Notes: generated from the sequence alone by a model not told the origin. A stretch of DNA of 40,043 bases from Streptosporangiales bacterium (GCA_009380095.1 WHSL01000028.1:1-40043); one strand, 5' to 3'. Numbered from the stretch's first letter, positions 1 through 8,190 are shown. Numbers and translations are program-made.

Positions 1-567
1 AAGTCCCGCAAGCGCCCGGAGGAGGTGATCGCGGCGTTCAAGCGGCACCCGGCGATCGCCCCGCTGGTGGCGGGCGGGGAGCTGAAGGAGTACTCGGCGC
101 ACCTCATCCCGGAGGGCGGGTACGACGCCATGCCCGAGCTGGCCGGGGACGGCATGCTCGTCGCCGGCGACGCGGCCGCGATGTGCCTGGCGGCCGGGAT
201 CTGGCTGGAGGGCGTCAACTTCGCGCTGGCCGGCGGGGCCGCGGCCGGCGAGGCCGCGGACGAGGCCGTACGGGCCGGGGACGTGAGCCGCGCCGGGCTG
301 TCCGGCTACCGCCGCAGGATCGAGCGCAACTTCGTGCTGCGCGACCACAAGAAGCTGCGCAAGGCGCCCGAGCTGATCCTCGGCGAGCGGGTGCAGCAGC
401 GCTACCCCGCCATGGTCTGCGACCTGGTCGAGAAAATGTTCACCGTGGACAACCCCGAGCCCAAGCCCGGTCTGCGCCGACTGCTGCGGCGCTCGGCCGG
501 GCGGCACGGGGTCCGCCTGCGCGACCTGGCCCGGGACGGCTGGAAGGGACTCAGGAGCTTCGGATGA
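1..567 (+). CDS. fixC: FixC-like electron-transfer flavoprotein:quinone oxidoreductase, C-terminal part
   Basis: The frame is open from the first base, so the 5' end lies outside the window; 188 residues are visible. FixC/ETF-QO proteins are FAD flavoproteins that pass electrons from an electron-transfer flavoprotein to membrane quinone. The segment GDGMLVAGDAA, followed by a Gly/Ala-rich helix ending in EGVNFALAGG, is the C-terminal FAD-contact region of the family. The stop overlaps the start of the FixX gene by ATGA, so the two are translationally coupled. The neighbours FixX and ETF beta support the assignment. The natural electron donor is not shown by the sequence. Confidence 0.85.
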   Translation, partial: KSRKRPEEVIAAFKRHPAIAPLVAGGELKEYSAHLIPEGGYDAMPELAGDGMLVAGDAAAMCLAAGIWLEGVNFALAGGAAAGEAADEAVRAGDVSRAGLSGYRRRIERNFVLRDHKKLRKAPELILGERVQQRYPAMVCDLVEKMFTVDNPEPKPGLRRLLRRSAGRHGVRLRDLARDGWKGLRSFG

Positions 568-863
568 GTGACGTTCCGCTGGCGGAGATCAGCTTCGAGG
601 ACCGGATGGCCACGGTCGACTTCGACGTGGCCGAGAAGCCGCACATCGTGGTCGACTCCGACGTCTGCCGCAGCTGTACGACGCGGGACTGCGTCACGGC
701 GTGCCCGGCCGACCTGTTCGTGCCGACCTCCGACGGCGGCATCCTGTTCAACTACGAGCAGTGCTTCGAGTGCGGCACCTGCTACATGGTCTGCGACAAC
801 GAGGGCGCCATCTCCTGGAGCTACCCCGAGGGCGGGCACGGCGTCGTGCTGAGGTACTCGTGA
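564..863 (+). CDS. fixX: FixX-like ferredoxin
   Basis: This 99-residue protein is the ferredoxin partner of FixC and would relay electrons to the flavoprotein/quinone site. It contains two cysteine groups: CRSC...C...CP near residues 34-46 and CFECGTCYMVC near residues 67-77. The second has the CxxCxxCxxxC pattern of a 4Fe-4S cluster, as in FixX. The C-terminus (WSYPEGGHGVVLRY) is also typical. The ATG lies inside the fixC stop and the gene ends in a GTGA overlap with the ETF beta gene, giving a three-gene operon. All eight Cys of both groups are present, so a second cluster is possible; FixX is usually taken to hold one. Confidence 0.9.
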   Translation: MSDVPLAEISFEDRMATVDFDVAEKPHIVVDSDVCRSCTTRDCVTACPADLFVPTSDGGILFNYEQCFECGTCYMVCDNEGAISWSYPEGGHGVVLRYS

Positions 864-1867
864 GCGCCCCGGCACGCGCGGAGATCAGGATCGGGGTCGC
901 GCTCAAGCCGGTCCCCCGGCACGTCGACGTGGACCCGCTCACCGGCGCGGTCTCCACCCCCCACGCGCCCGCGCGGGCCGGCGCCGCCGACCTCGCCGCG
1001 CTGGAGATCGCCCTCCGCCTCCGCGAGGCCTGGACCGCCGCCGATCCCGGCCCCGATGACCCGCCGGCCACCGAGACCCGGAGCCCCACCGAGACCCGGA
1101 GCTCCGCCGAGCCCGGGGCCGGCGGAGTGGCCGACGCCGCGGCCGGTGCCGGGCGGGGGCGCCCCATCACCGTGCTCGCCGTCTGCGCGGCCCCCGCCGA
1201 GCAGGCCGGGGCGGCCGATGCCGTGCTGCGCGACGCGCTGGCCATGGGCACCACCAGGGCCATCCGCGCCGAGGTCGCGCCGGGCACGCCCGGCACCGCC
1301 GCCTCCGTGCGCCGCAGCGCCGAGGCGCTGGCCGCCGCACTGACCACCTGCGACATCGTGCTCTGCGGCGACTACAGCGACGACGGCGGCACCGGAGCCG
1401 TCCCCGCGCTGCTCGCCGCGGCCGGCGACCGCGCCCAGGCACTCGGCCTCGTCAAGGTCGAGCCCGACACCGACCCCGGGGTCGTACGAGCCGAGCGCCG
1501 CCTGGACCGCGGCCGCAGGGAACGCCTGCGCGTCCGCTCCCCCATGGTGCTGTCCGTCGAGGGCACCGCCGCCCGCCCTCGCCGGGCCGCGCTCCCCGCC
1601 CTGCTGCACGCCCGCGAGGCCACCATCGAGGTCGTCCCGGCGGCCCCGGCCGCGGCCGCGGCCGAACCCGAGACACCCCCGCGCACCGCACCGTTCCGCC
1701 CGCGGGCCCGGGCCCTGCCCCCACCCGCCGGAACCACCCCCCGGGAGCGGGTGCTGGACCTGCTCGGCGCAGGGGCGGAACGTGAGCCGCCACGCCGCGT
1801 CGACGCCGACCCGCCGGACGCGGCACGGGAGATCGTCGATCAGCTCCGTCGCTGGGGCTACCTGTGA
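860..1867 (+). CDS. Electron transfer flavoprotein beta-subunit family protein (long, divergent)
   Basis: The protein has 335 residues against about 255-265 for common EtfB. The N-terminus (EIRIGVALKPVPRHVDVDP) and the central DIVLCGDYSDDGGTGAVPALLA segment match the ETF beta/FixA nucleotide-binding fold. A low-complexity insertion at about residues 57-95 contains a repeated TETRS unit, and there is a Pro/Ala-rich C-terminal extension ending in LRRWGYL. From memory this tail resembles the ETF beta form annotated near mycofactocin clusters; that link is tentative. The GTG start overlaps the fixX stop. No EtfA partner follows: a convergent gene begins 97 bp downstream. Confidence 0.72.
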   Translation: MSAPARAEIRIGVALKPVPRHVDVDPLTGAVSTPHAPARAGAADLAALEIALRLREAWTAADPGPDDPPATETRSPTETRSSAEPGAGGVADAAAGAGRGRPITVLAVCAAPAEQAGAADAVLRDALAMGTTRAIRAEVAPGTPGTAASVRRSAEALAAALTTCDIVLCGDYSDDGGTGAVPALLAAAGDRAQALGLVKVEPDTDPGVVRAERRLDRGRRERLRVRSPMVLSVEGTAARPRRAALPALLHAREATIEVVPAAPAAAAAEPETPPRTAPFRPRARALPPPAGTTPRERVLDLLGAGAEREPPRRVDADPPDAAREIVDQLRRWGYL

Positions 1868-1964
1868 CCCCGCGGACCACCGCCGACGCCAGGGCCCGGC
1901 ACCGCACCGCGGTCCCCGGGATGAGATTGGAGCCGAGACATGGTGTCCGCGGCGGCGGCCGTGC

Positions 1965-3107
1965 TCACCGTGGAGTGAGGCCGACCTTGACCACGCCGGG
2001 GTCCTTGTCGCGGAAGTGCTCGTACCACTCCGGGGCCTCGTCCAGCGGCGGGGCGTGCGTGACCAGGCCGGTGACGTCCAGCGGCGGGGAGGCGCGGAGC
2101 GCGTCCAGGATGTCCGCGGTCCAGCGCCGTACGTTGGCCTGCCCCCAGCGCAGCGTGACCTGCCGGTCGAACAGGTCGCCGACGGGGAAGCGGCCCATCC
2201 AGCCCGCGTACACGCCGATCACCGAGACGGTGCCGCCCCGGCGGACCGAGCCCAGCGCCTGCTCCAGCGCGGCGATCCGGTCCGGGCGGAGCCGGGTGGC
2301 CTGCAGGGCGCGGTCGGCCGTGGAGCCCTCGGCGTCCATGCCGACCGCGTCGATCACCCCGTCGGCGCCGCGCCCCTGGGTGGCGTCCCTGATCACCTCG
2401 ACCGGGTCGGCCGCCGTCACGTCCACGCTGACGGCACCGTGTTCGTCGGCGGCCCGGCGCCGGTCGGGGTACGGGTCCAGGCCGATCACGCGGTCGATGC
2501 CGCGGTGCCGGGCGACGCGTACGCACATCTGCCCGACCGGTCCCAGCCCGTACACGGCGAGCGTGCCCCCGATGGGCACGTCGGCATAGTCGACGGCCTG
2601 CCAGGCCGTCGGAAGCACATCGGCGAGCAGCATGGCGGCCTCGTCGGAGATCGCGTCGTCCAGCACGATCGGGCCGAAGTGGGCCTGGGGCACCCGCAGG
2701 TACTCGGCCTGCGCGCCGGGCACGCCGCCGTACATGTGGGTGTAGCCGAACAGGGACGCGCCCTTGCGCTCGCCCATCGCGCGGGTGGTCTCGCACTGGG
2801 AGAACAGCCCGCGCCGGCACATGAAGCAGTGACCGCAGGAGATGTTGAACGGCACCGAGACGCGGTCGCCGCGCTCGAGGTTCGGTACCTCGGACCCGGT
2901 CTCCACCACGATGCCGGCCGCCTCGTGTCCGAGGATGTCCCCGTCGCGCATCGCCATCGTGGAGCCGTGGTCGTAGAGGTGCAGGTCGGAGCCGCAGATG
3001 CCGCTCCGGGTGACCTGGATGACGGCGTCCGTCGGCTCCTCGATGCGGGGGTCGGCGACGGTCTCCACGCCGACGTCCCGCGTACCGTGCCACACGACCG
3101 CACGCAT
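1965..3107 (-). CDS. Zinc-dependent alcohol dehydrogenase (formaldehyde-dehydrogenase-like MDR)
   Basis: This 380-residue medium-chain dehydrogenase would oxidise an alcohol or aldehyde adduct with NAD(P)+. Catalytic-zinc residues are visible as Cys38 (GICGSD) and His61-Glu62 (GHEAAG). The structural zinc lobe has four cysteines in CGHCFMCRRGLFSQC. The nucleotide-binding turn is YGLGPVGQM near residue 180. The ATG is chosen because the family begins at MRAVVWHG and a gaggagagggg ribosome site lies just upstream; the frame stays open further upstream but matches nothing. It converges with the ETF operon and is transcribed away from the carbamoyltransferase. The insert before the C-terminus (about 250-275) is typical of glutathione-independent FdhA relatives. 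The substrate cannot be told. Confidence 0.88.
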   Translation of the reverse strand: MRAVVWHGTRDVGVETVADPRIEEPTDAVIQVTRSGICGSDLHLYDHGSTMAMRDGDILGHEAAGIVVETGSEVPNLERGDRVSVPFNISCGHCFMCRRGLFSQCETTRAMGERKGASLFGYTHMYGGVPGAQAEYLRVPQAHFGPIVLDDAISDEAAMLLADVLPTAWQAVDYADVPIGGTLAVYGLGPVGQMCVRVARHRGIDRVIGLDPYPDRRRAADEHGAVSVDVTAADPVEVIRDATQGRGADGVIDAVGMDAEGSTADRALQATRLRPDRIAALEQALGSVRRGGTVSVIGVYAGWMGRFPVGDLFDRQVTLRWGQANVRRWTADILDALRASPPLDVTGLVTHAPPLDEAPEWYEHFRDKDPGVVKVGLTPR

Positions 3108-3171
3108 GCGTCCCCCTCTCCTCGGCCACCCACCGGGACAGGCCTCCCGCCTACCCCGCGAGCACCCGTGA

Positions 3172-3207
3172 AACCGGGAGAACCGTTTCAATCCGCTTCT
3201 CCCGGTT
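3172..3207. promoter_or_regulatory. Inverted repeat in the divergent promoter region
   Basis: Two perfect 11-base arms, aaccgggagaa (3172-3182) and ttctcccggtt (3197-3207), are separated by 14 bases. They lie in the 111-bp gap between the divergent alcohol dehydrogenase and carbamoyltransferase genes, 12 bases before the latter's first ATG. The position fits an operator controlling one or both genes; as RNA it could instead be a hairpin in the carbamoyltransferase leader. No family-specific operator consensus was recognised. Confidence 0.5.
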
Positions 3208-3218
3208 AGCCGAAGTGC

Positions 3219-4871
3219 ATGGGTATGCGGGTGCTCGGCATCAACGCGATCTTCCATGACCCGGCCGCCGCGATCGTCGCGGACGGCCGGGTCGTCGCCG
3301 CGGCGGAGGAGGAGCGGTTCAGCCGGCGTAAGCACGGCAAGCGCCCGGTCCCGTTCTCCGCCTGGGAGATGCCGGCCGCCGCGGCGCGCTGGTGCCTGCA
3401 CCGGGCCGGGCTGGAACCCACGCAGGTCGACGCCGTCGCGTACTCCTACGACCCACGGCTGGCCGAGCTCCGCCTCGCGGACCCCGAGGACGGCTGGGAG
3501 GAGCTGCGCACCACGTACGCGCGCCGCGCCCAGCGCTTCCTGGCCGCCGTGCTCCCCGGCATCGAGGCCGCACGCTTCGAGTACGTCCCGCACCACGTGG
3601 CGCACGCCGCCTCCGCCGGGCTCGCCGCGCCGTACGGCGTGGACGGGGACGCGGACGTCCTGGTCCTGGACGGCCGCGGCGAGGCGCACTCGCACCTCTC
3701 CGGCACCTACCGCGACGGACGGCTCACCCCGCACGCCGCCCAGGAGCTGCCGCACTCGCTCGGGCTGCTGTACGAGGAGCTGACCGAACATCTCGGCTTC
3801 CTGCGCTCCAGCGACGAGTACAAGGTGATGGCGCTGGCCGCGCACGGCACACCGCGCTTCCTCGACGTGCTGCGCGAGCGGGTGCGCACCACCGGGGACG
3901 GCGGCTTCCGCACCGAGCCGATCGACTGGGCCTCGCTCACCAAGCCCCGCGACCCCGCCGACGACCCCACACCGGACCACGCCGACCTGGCGGCCGGAGT
4001 GCAGACCCGGCTGGAGGAGGTGCTGCTCGAGCTGGCCGCGGACCTGCACGCGCGTACCGGCTCACGGCGGCTCACCATGGCCGGCGGCGTCGCGCTCAAC
4101 TGCGTGGCCAACTCCCGGCTCGCCGCCGAGGGGCCGTACGAGGACATCTGGGTGCAGCCCGCGGCCGGCGACGCCGGCACCGCGCTCGGGGCCGCCCTGC
4201 ACGTGGCGGCGGAGGCGGGCGAGCCGGCCGCGCCGATGCCGGGAGCCGGCCTGGGGCGGGAATGGTCGCCGGCGGAGCTGGCGGCGTGGCTGGATCGCGC
4301 CGGCGTTCCGTACGAGAAGCCCGCCGACCTGCCCGCAACGGTGGCGGAGGCGCTGGCCGAGGACGGCATCGTGGCCTGGTTCCAGGGCCGCAGCGAGTTC
4401 GGGCCGCGGGCGCTCGGCCACCGGTCGCTGCTCGCGCACCCCGGTCATCCGCACAACCTCGACCGGCTGAACGACGTCAAGGGGCGGGAGCGGTTCCGGC
4501 CGATCGCGCCGATGGTGCTGCGGGAGCAGGCGGACGACCTGTTCGACGGCCCGCTGCCCAGCCCGTACATGCTCTTCGTGCACCGGGTCCGGGAGGCCTG
4601 GCGGGAACGGATCCCGGCCGTGGTGCACACCGACGGCACGGCGCGGATCCAGACGGTGGACCGCGACGAGCAGCCGCTGCTGGGCGGGCTCCTGGAGGAG
4701 TTCCGGCGGCGCACCGGGCTGCCGGTGGTGATCAACACCAGTCTCAACACGGCCGGCCGGCCGATGGCCGACGATCCGCGCGACGCCCTGGAGATCCTCG
4801 GCTCCGCGCCGGTGGACCTGCTGGCGATGGGGCCGTATGTGGTCCGGAAGGCGCGGGTGTTCCGCTCGTGA
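3219..4871 (+). CDS. NodU/CmcH-family carbamoyltransferase
   Basis: These enzymes make carbamoyl-adenylate from carbamoyl phosphate and ATP and transfer the carbamoyl group to a hydroxyl, usually on a sugar or natural-product scaffold. The 550-residue length is usual. The N-terminal Kae1-like domain begins GINAIFHDPAAAIV and carries the metal-site motif PHHVAHAAS near residue 125 and GGVALNCVANSR near residue 290. The C-terminal domain has WFQGRSEFGPRALGHRS. Two ATGs are possible (3219 and 3225); homologues usually begin MRVLGIN, which favours the second, while spacing from gaag favours the first. It is coupled by GTGA to a glycosyltransferase, so the acceptor is probably a glycan or glycoside. 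Confidence 0.9.
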   Translation: MGMRVLGINAIFHDPAAAIVADGRVVAAAEEERFSRRKHGKRPVPFSAWEMPAAAARWCLHRAGLEPTQVDAVAYSYDPRLAELRLADPEDGWEELRTTYARRAQRFLAAVLPGIEAARFEYVPHHVAHAASAGLAAPYGVDGDADVLVLDGRGEAHSHLSGTYRDGRLTPHAAQELPHSLGLLYEELTEHLGFLRSSDEYKVMALAAHGTPRFLDVLRERVRTTGDGGFRTEPIDWASLTKPRDPADDPTPDHADLAAGVQTRLEEVLLELAADLHARTGSRRLTMAGGVALNCVANSRLAAEGPYEDIWVQPAAGDAGTALGAALHVAAEAGEPAAPMPGAGLGREWSPAELAAWLDRAGVPYEKPADLPATVAEALAEDGIVAWFQGRSEFGPRALGHRSLLAHPGHPHNLDRLNDVKGRERFRPIAPMVLREQADDLFDGPLPSPYMLFVHRVREAWRERIPAVVHTDGTARIQTVDRDEQPLLGGLLEEFRRRTGLPVVINTSLNTAGRPMADDPRDALEILGSAPVDLLAMGPYVVRKARVFRS

Positions 4872-6067
4872 CCGGGCCCGCGCCACGCTACGCCGTGGTC
4901 GTTCCGACGACGGGGCGGCCCGGGCTGCGACGCCTGATCGAGGCGCTCGCGGCCGGGGCCGGGCCGCCTCCGGAGGAGATCGTCGTGGTCGACGACCGGC
5001 CCGCGGCCGATGGACGGCCGCCGCTCGGCCTCCCGGACGCGCGGGTCGCGCGGATCGGGAGCGGTGTCCGGGTGCTGCGCTCCGGCGGGCGAGGGCCGGC
5101 CGCGGCGCGCAACACGGGGTGGCGGGCCGCGACGGCTCCGTGGATCGCGTTCCTGGACGACGACGTGGTGCCCGCGCCGGACTGGGCCGCCCGGCTCGCC
5201 GCCGACCTGGCGCGACTGCCGGACGACGTGGCCGGGTCCCAGGGGAACGTACGGGTCCCGCTGCCGGAGCACCGGCGGCCGACCGACGCGGAACGCGGCA
5301 CGGCCGGGCTCGCCGTCGCGCCGTGGATCACCGCGGACATGGCCTTCCGGCGGACCGCGCTCGCCGGGATCGGGGGGTTCGACGAGCGCTTCCGCCGGGC
5401 CTACCGGGAGGACACGGACCTGGCACTGCGCCTGCTCGACTCCGGGTACCGGCTGGTCCGGGGGTCGCGGGGGGTGACCCATCCGCCGCACGCCGCGGGC
5501 TTCTGGGCGTCCGTACGGGCGCAGCGCGGCAACGCCGACGACGTACTGATGCGGCGCCTGCACGGGGCGGACTGGCGCGAGCGCACCGGCTCCGCCCGGG
5601 GATGCTTTCCCCGGCACGTCGCCGCGACCGCCTGCGGGGTCGCCGCACTCGCCTGGCCGATCGCGCGCGCGGCCGCCCGCCGGGGGGCGCGGCGGCCGGG
5701 CCCGCGGGGGACGCGGCCGGGCCGGTCGTGGGCACGCCCGGGCCGGTCGGCGGTGCCGCCGCGCCGGTGGGGCGGCGCTCCGGGGTGGGTCGCCGCGGCC
5801 GCCTGGGCGGGGCTGACCGCCGAGTTCGCGCTCGCCCGTATCCGGCCAGGTCCGCGCACCCGCGACGAGGTGCTGCGGATGCTGGTCACCAGCCTGATCA
5901 TTCCGCCCGCCGCGGTCGCGTACCGGCTGCGCGGGCTGCTGCTCGCTCGGGGAGCCCGTCCGCCGGAACGGCGTGCGGTCCCCGAGCCGTTCGGGGGTGA
6001 GGAGACCATGAGGAACGCGGTGTCCGGTACGAACGTGGTATCCGGTACAAGGGGGGCGGCCGGATGA
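4868..6067 (+). CDS. Family 2 glycosyltransferase with C-terminal membrane segments
   Basis: This 399-residue protein has a GT-A glycosyltransferase domain: YAVVVPTTGRP at the N-terminus, the AARNTGWRAA helix and the metal-binding FLDDDVVPAPDW near residue 100, then an acceptor-side motif with GGFDERFRRAYREDTDLALRL written here in part (REDTDLALRLL). After about residue 245 there are two or three hydrophobic stretches separated by an Arg/Gly/Pro-rich run (about 265-300), suggesting membrane attachment. The GTG start overlaps the carbamoyltransferase stop and its own stop overlaps the next ATG. The last residues contain a duplicated VSGT. The donor and acceptor sugars are unknown; the SDR that follows suggests a pentose or uronic acid donor. 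Confidence 0.82.
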   Translation: MTGPAPRYAVVVPTTGRPGLRRLIEALAAGAGPPPEEIVVVDDRPAADGRPPLGLPDARVARIGSGVRVLRSGGRGPAAARNTGWRAATAPWIAFLDDDVVPAPDWAARLAADLARLPDDVAGSQGNVRVPLPEHRRPTDAERGTAGLAVAPWITADMAFRRTALAGIGGFDERFRRAYREDTDLALRLLDSGYRLVRGSRGVTHPPHAAGFWASVRAQRGNADDVLMRRLHGADWRERTGSARGCFPRHVAATACGVAALAWPIARAAARRGARRPGPRGTRPGRSWARPGRSAVPPRRWGGAPGWVAAAAWAGLTAEFALARIRPGPRTRDEVLRMLVTSLIIPPAAVAYRLRGLLLARGARPPERRAVPEPFGGEETMRNAVSGTNVVSGTRGAAG

Positions 6068-7023
6068 ACACGCCCGCCGCAATCGTCACCGGAGGGGCCG
6101 GCTTCCTCGGCTCGCACCTGTGCGAGGCGCTGCTGGCCCGGGAGACCCCGGTCGTCTGCGTGGACAACCTGGTGACCGGGGACGACGCCAACATCGCGCA
6201 CTTACTCGAGCGCCCCGGGTTCCGATTCCTGAGGCGCGACGTCACCTCACCGCCGCTGGACCCGCGCGGCCCGGTCGGCCTGGTCTTCCACCTGGCCTCG
6301 GCCGCGTCCCCGGTGGACTACCGGCGACTGCCGATCGAGACGCTGCGGGCCGGGAGCGAGGGCACCCTGCACGCGCTGCGGCTCGCCGAGCGGAAGGGGG
6401 CACGGTTCGTGCTCGCCTCCACCTCGGAGGTGTACGGCGACCCGGCGCGACATCCGCAGCCGGAGTCGTACTGGGGGAACGTGAACCCGATCGGGCCGCG
6501 CAGCGTGTACGACGAGGCCAAGCGCTACGCCGAGGCGCTCACCGAGGCGTTCCGCCGGGACCGCGGGGCGCGCACGGCGATAGTACGGATCTTCAACACG
6601 TACGGCCCGCGCATGCGGGCCCGGGACGGCCGGGCGGTGCCCACGTTCATCCGGCAGGCCCTGGCCGGGACGCCACTCACGGTCACCGGCGACGGCACAC
6701 AGACGCGGTCGATCTGCCACGTCGACGACACCGTACGCGGCATCCTCGCGCTGGCGGACTCGGCGCACCCGGGGCCGATGAACATCGGCGGGCCCGAGGA
6801 GACCACGATGCTGGAGCTGGCCGAGCTGATCATCCAGCTCACCGGGTCCCGCTCGCGCATCCGCTTCCTCGAGCGCCCCGAGGACGACCCGGCCGTACGC
6901 CGTCCGGACACGGCGCTGGCGCGATCACTGCTCGGCTGGGAGCCGCGGGTCGGTCTCGAGGACGGCCTGCGCGCCACGATCGCCTGGTTCGCGGGCCGGG
7001 ACCGGCTCGCCCGTTCCGCCTGA
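6064..7023 (+). CDS. NAD-dependent sugar epimerase/dehydratase (UDP-xylose-synthase-like SDR)
   Basis: The 319-residue extended short-chain dehydrogenase has the NAD-binding motif GGAGFLGSHL at residues 10-19, the active-site region STSEVYGDP near residue 120 and YDEAKR near residue 150, where Tyr and Lys are catalytic. RIFNTYGPRM and the GDGTQTRSICHVDD segment are close to those of UDP-glucuronate decarboxylase and related UDP-sugar enzymes. It probably makes the activated sugar used by the neighbouring glycosyltransferase. The ATG overlaps that gene's stop. Exact chemistry (decarboxylase, epimerase or dehydratase) is inferred only. Confidence 0.83.
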   Translation: MNTPAAIVTGGAGFLGSHLCEALLARETPVVCVDNLVTGDDANIAHLLERPGFRFLRRDVTSPPLDPRGPVGLVFHLASAASPVDYRRLPIETLRAGSEGTLHALRLAERKGARFVLASTSEVYGDPARHPQPESYWGNVNPIGPRSVYDEAKRYAEALTEAFRRDRGARTAIVRIFNTYGPRMRARDGRAVPTFIRQALAGTPLTVTGDGTQTRSICHVDDTVRGILALADSAHPGPMNIGGPEETTMLELAELIIQLTGSRSRIRFLERPEDDPAVRRPDTALARSLLGWEPRVGLEDGLRATIAWFAGRDRLARSA

Positions 7024-7039
7024 CGGGCCGTTTGGCCCG
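7024..7039 (+). other. Small hairpin between the two SDR genes
   Basis: Immediately after the TGA, cgggcc and ggcccg form a six-base stem around a gttt loop. There is no T-tract, and a good ribosome site (gcgggagg) follows for the next gene, so it may attenuate or punctuate transcription within the operon instead of ending it. Confidence 0.3.
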
Positions 7040-7064
7040 CCCGGGCGGGGGAAGCGCGGGAGGC

Positions 7065-8114
7065 ATGCGAGTCGTCATCGTTGGGGCCACGGGGAACGTC
7101 GGCACCAGCCTCATCCGGAACCTGCTCGACGACGATCGGGTCACCTCGATCCTGGGGATGGCCCGCCGCCGCCCGGCGTGGCGGCCGGACCGTACGGAGT
7201 GGGTCACCGCCGACATCACCACCGACGACATCACGCCTCATCTGCACAGCGCGGACGCGGTCGTGCACCTGGGCTGGCTGTTCCAGCCCACGCACGACCC
7301 GGTGGCGACCTGGCGGACCAACGTGATGGGCGGGATACGGGTGTTCCGCTGCGCGGCCGACGCCGAGGTGCCCGTACTCGTCTACGCCTCCTCGGTCGGC
7401 GCCTACTCCCCCGGCCCGCGCGGCCGGCGGGTCGCCGAGGACTGGCCGGCGCACGGCTGGCCGGCCGCGGCCTACACCCGGGAGAAGGCCTACCTGGAGC
7501 GGTACCTGGACGGCTTCGAGGCGGAGCATCCGGGGATGCGGGTGGTACGGCTGCGCCCCGCGTTCAGCTTCAAGCGCGAGGCCGCGAGCGAGCAGCGCCG
7601 GCTGTTCGCCGGTCCGCTGCTGCCGAACCGGCTCGTGGACTCCGCGCTGATCCCGGTGCTGCCCGGGCCGGCGGACCTGACCTTCCAGGCCGTGCACACC
7701 GACGACGTGGCGGAGGCGTACCGGCAGGCGCTCCTCCGCGACGTGCGCGGCGCGTTCAACATCGCCGCCGAGCCGCCGCTGGACCTCGCGCAGCTGGCCG
7801 GGCTGCTCGGGGCACGGCCGGTGCGTACGCCGTCGGGGCCGCTGCGCGGACTGCTCGCGGCCGCCTGGCGGATGCACCTGGTGCCCGCCGCGCCGGAGCT
7901 GTTCGACGCGGTGCTGCGGCTGCCGCTGATGGACACGGGCCGGGCGCGGCAGGAGCTGGGCTGGTCGCCGCGGCACGACGCGCTGGACGCGGTGCGCGAG
8001 TTCCTCGACGGGCTGCGCGACGGGGCCGGCATGGACACTCCGCCGCTGTCGGCCGCGACCGGGGGCCGCGGGCGGGTGCGGGAGTTCGCCACCGGCGTGG
8101 GCCGGCGGCCCTGA
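7065..8114 (+). CDS. NAD-dependent epimerase/dehydratase family protein (atypical SDR)
   Basis: The 349-residue protein starts MRVVIVGATGNVGTSL, a GxxGxxG nucleotide-binding motif. It continues with the DAVVHLGWLFQPTHDP and YASSVGAY segments of extended SDRs. The usual YxxxK is represented by YTREKAY near residue 140. The C-terminal part (SFKREAASEQRRLF, then QAVHTDDVAEAYRQAL) is of the type found in actinobacterial NAD-dependent epimerase family proteins of unknown substrate. It follows the UXS-like gene after 41 bp on the same strand and may share its transcript. Function beyond NAD(P)-linked chemistry is not known. Confidence 0.78.
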   Translation: MRVVIVGATGNVGTSLIRNLLDDDRVTSILGMARRRPAWRPDRTEWVTADITTDDITPHLHSADAVVHLGWLFQPTHDPVATWRTNVMGGIRVFRCAADAEVPVLVYASSVGAYSPGPRGRRVAEDWPAHGWPAAAYTREKAYLERYLDGFEAEHPGMRVVRLRPAFSFKREAASEQRRLFAGPLLPNRLVDSALIPVLPGPADLTFQAVHTDDVAEAYRQALLRDVRGAFNIAAEPPLDLAQLAGLLGARPVRTPSGPLRGLLAAAWRMHLVPAAPELFDAVLRLPLMDTGRARQELGWSPRHDALDAVREFLDGLRDGAGMDTPPLSAATGGRGRVREFATGVGRRP

Positions 8115-8118
8115 GGCG

Positions 8119-8173
8119 CGGCGCCCCGTTCTCCGCGAATCGGGCAGGGCCACTGCATAACGGCGCCCCGTTC
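8119..8173. promoter_or_regulatory. Pair of direct repeats upstream of the molybdenum hydroxylase operon
   Basis: The 13-base sequence cggcgccccgttc occurs at 8119-8131 and again exactly at 8161-8173. The start-to-start distance is 42 bp, four helical turns, which puts the copies on the same DNA face. The second copy ends 17 bases before the ATG of the 2Fe-2S subunit. The arrangement fits a dimeric activator or repressor site. No other copy was noticed in the window. Confidence 0.5.
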
Positions 8174-8190
8174 GGGGAAGGGGCGCGACC

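Noticed and set aside
3108-4049. Upstream in-frame extension of the alcohol dehydrogenase into the carbamoyltransferase gene
   Set aside because: The extension is antisense to a well-conserved gene, matches no MDR sequence, and an ATG with a strong ribosome site gives the normal N-terminus.
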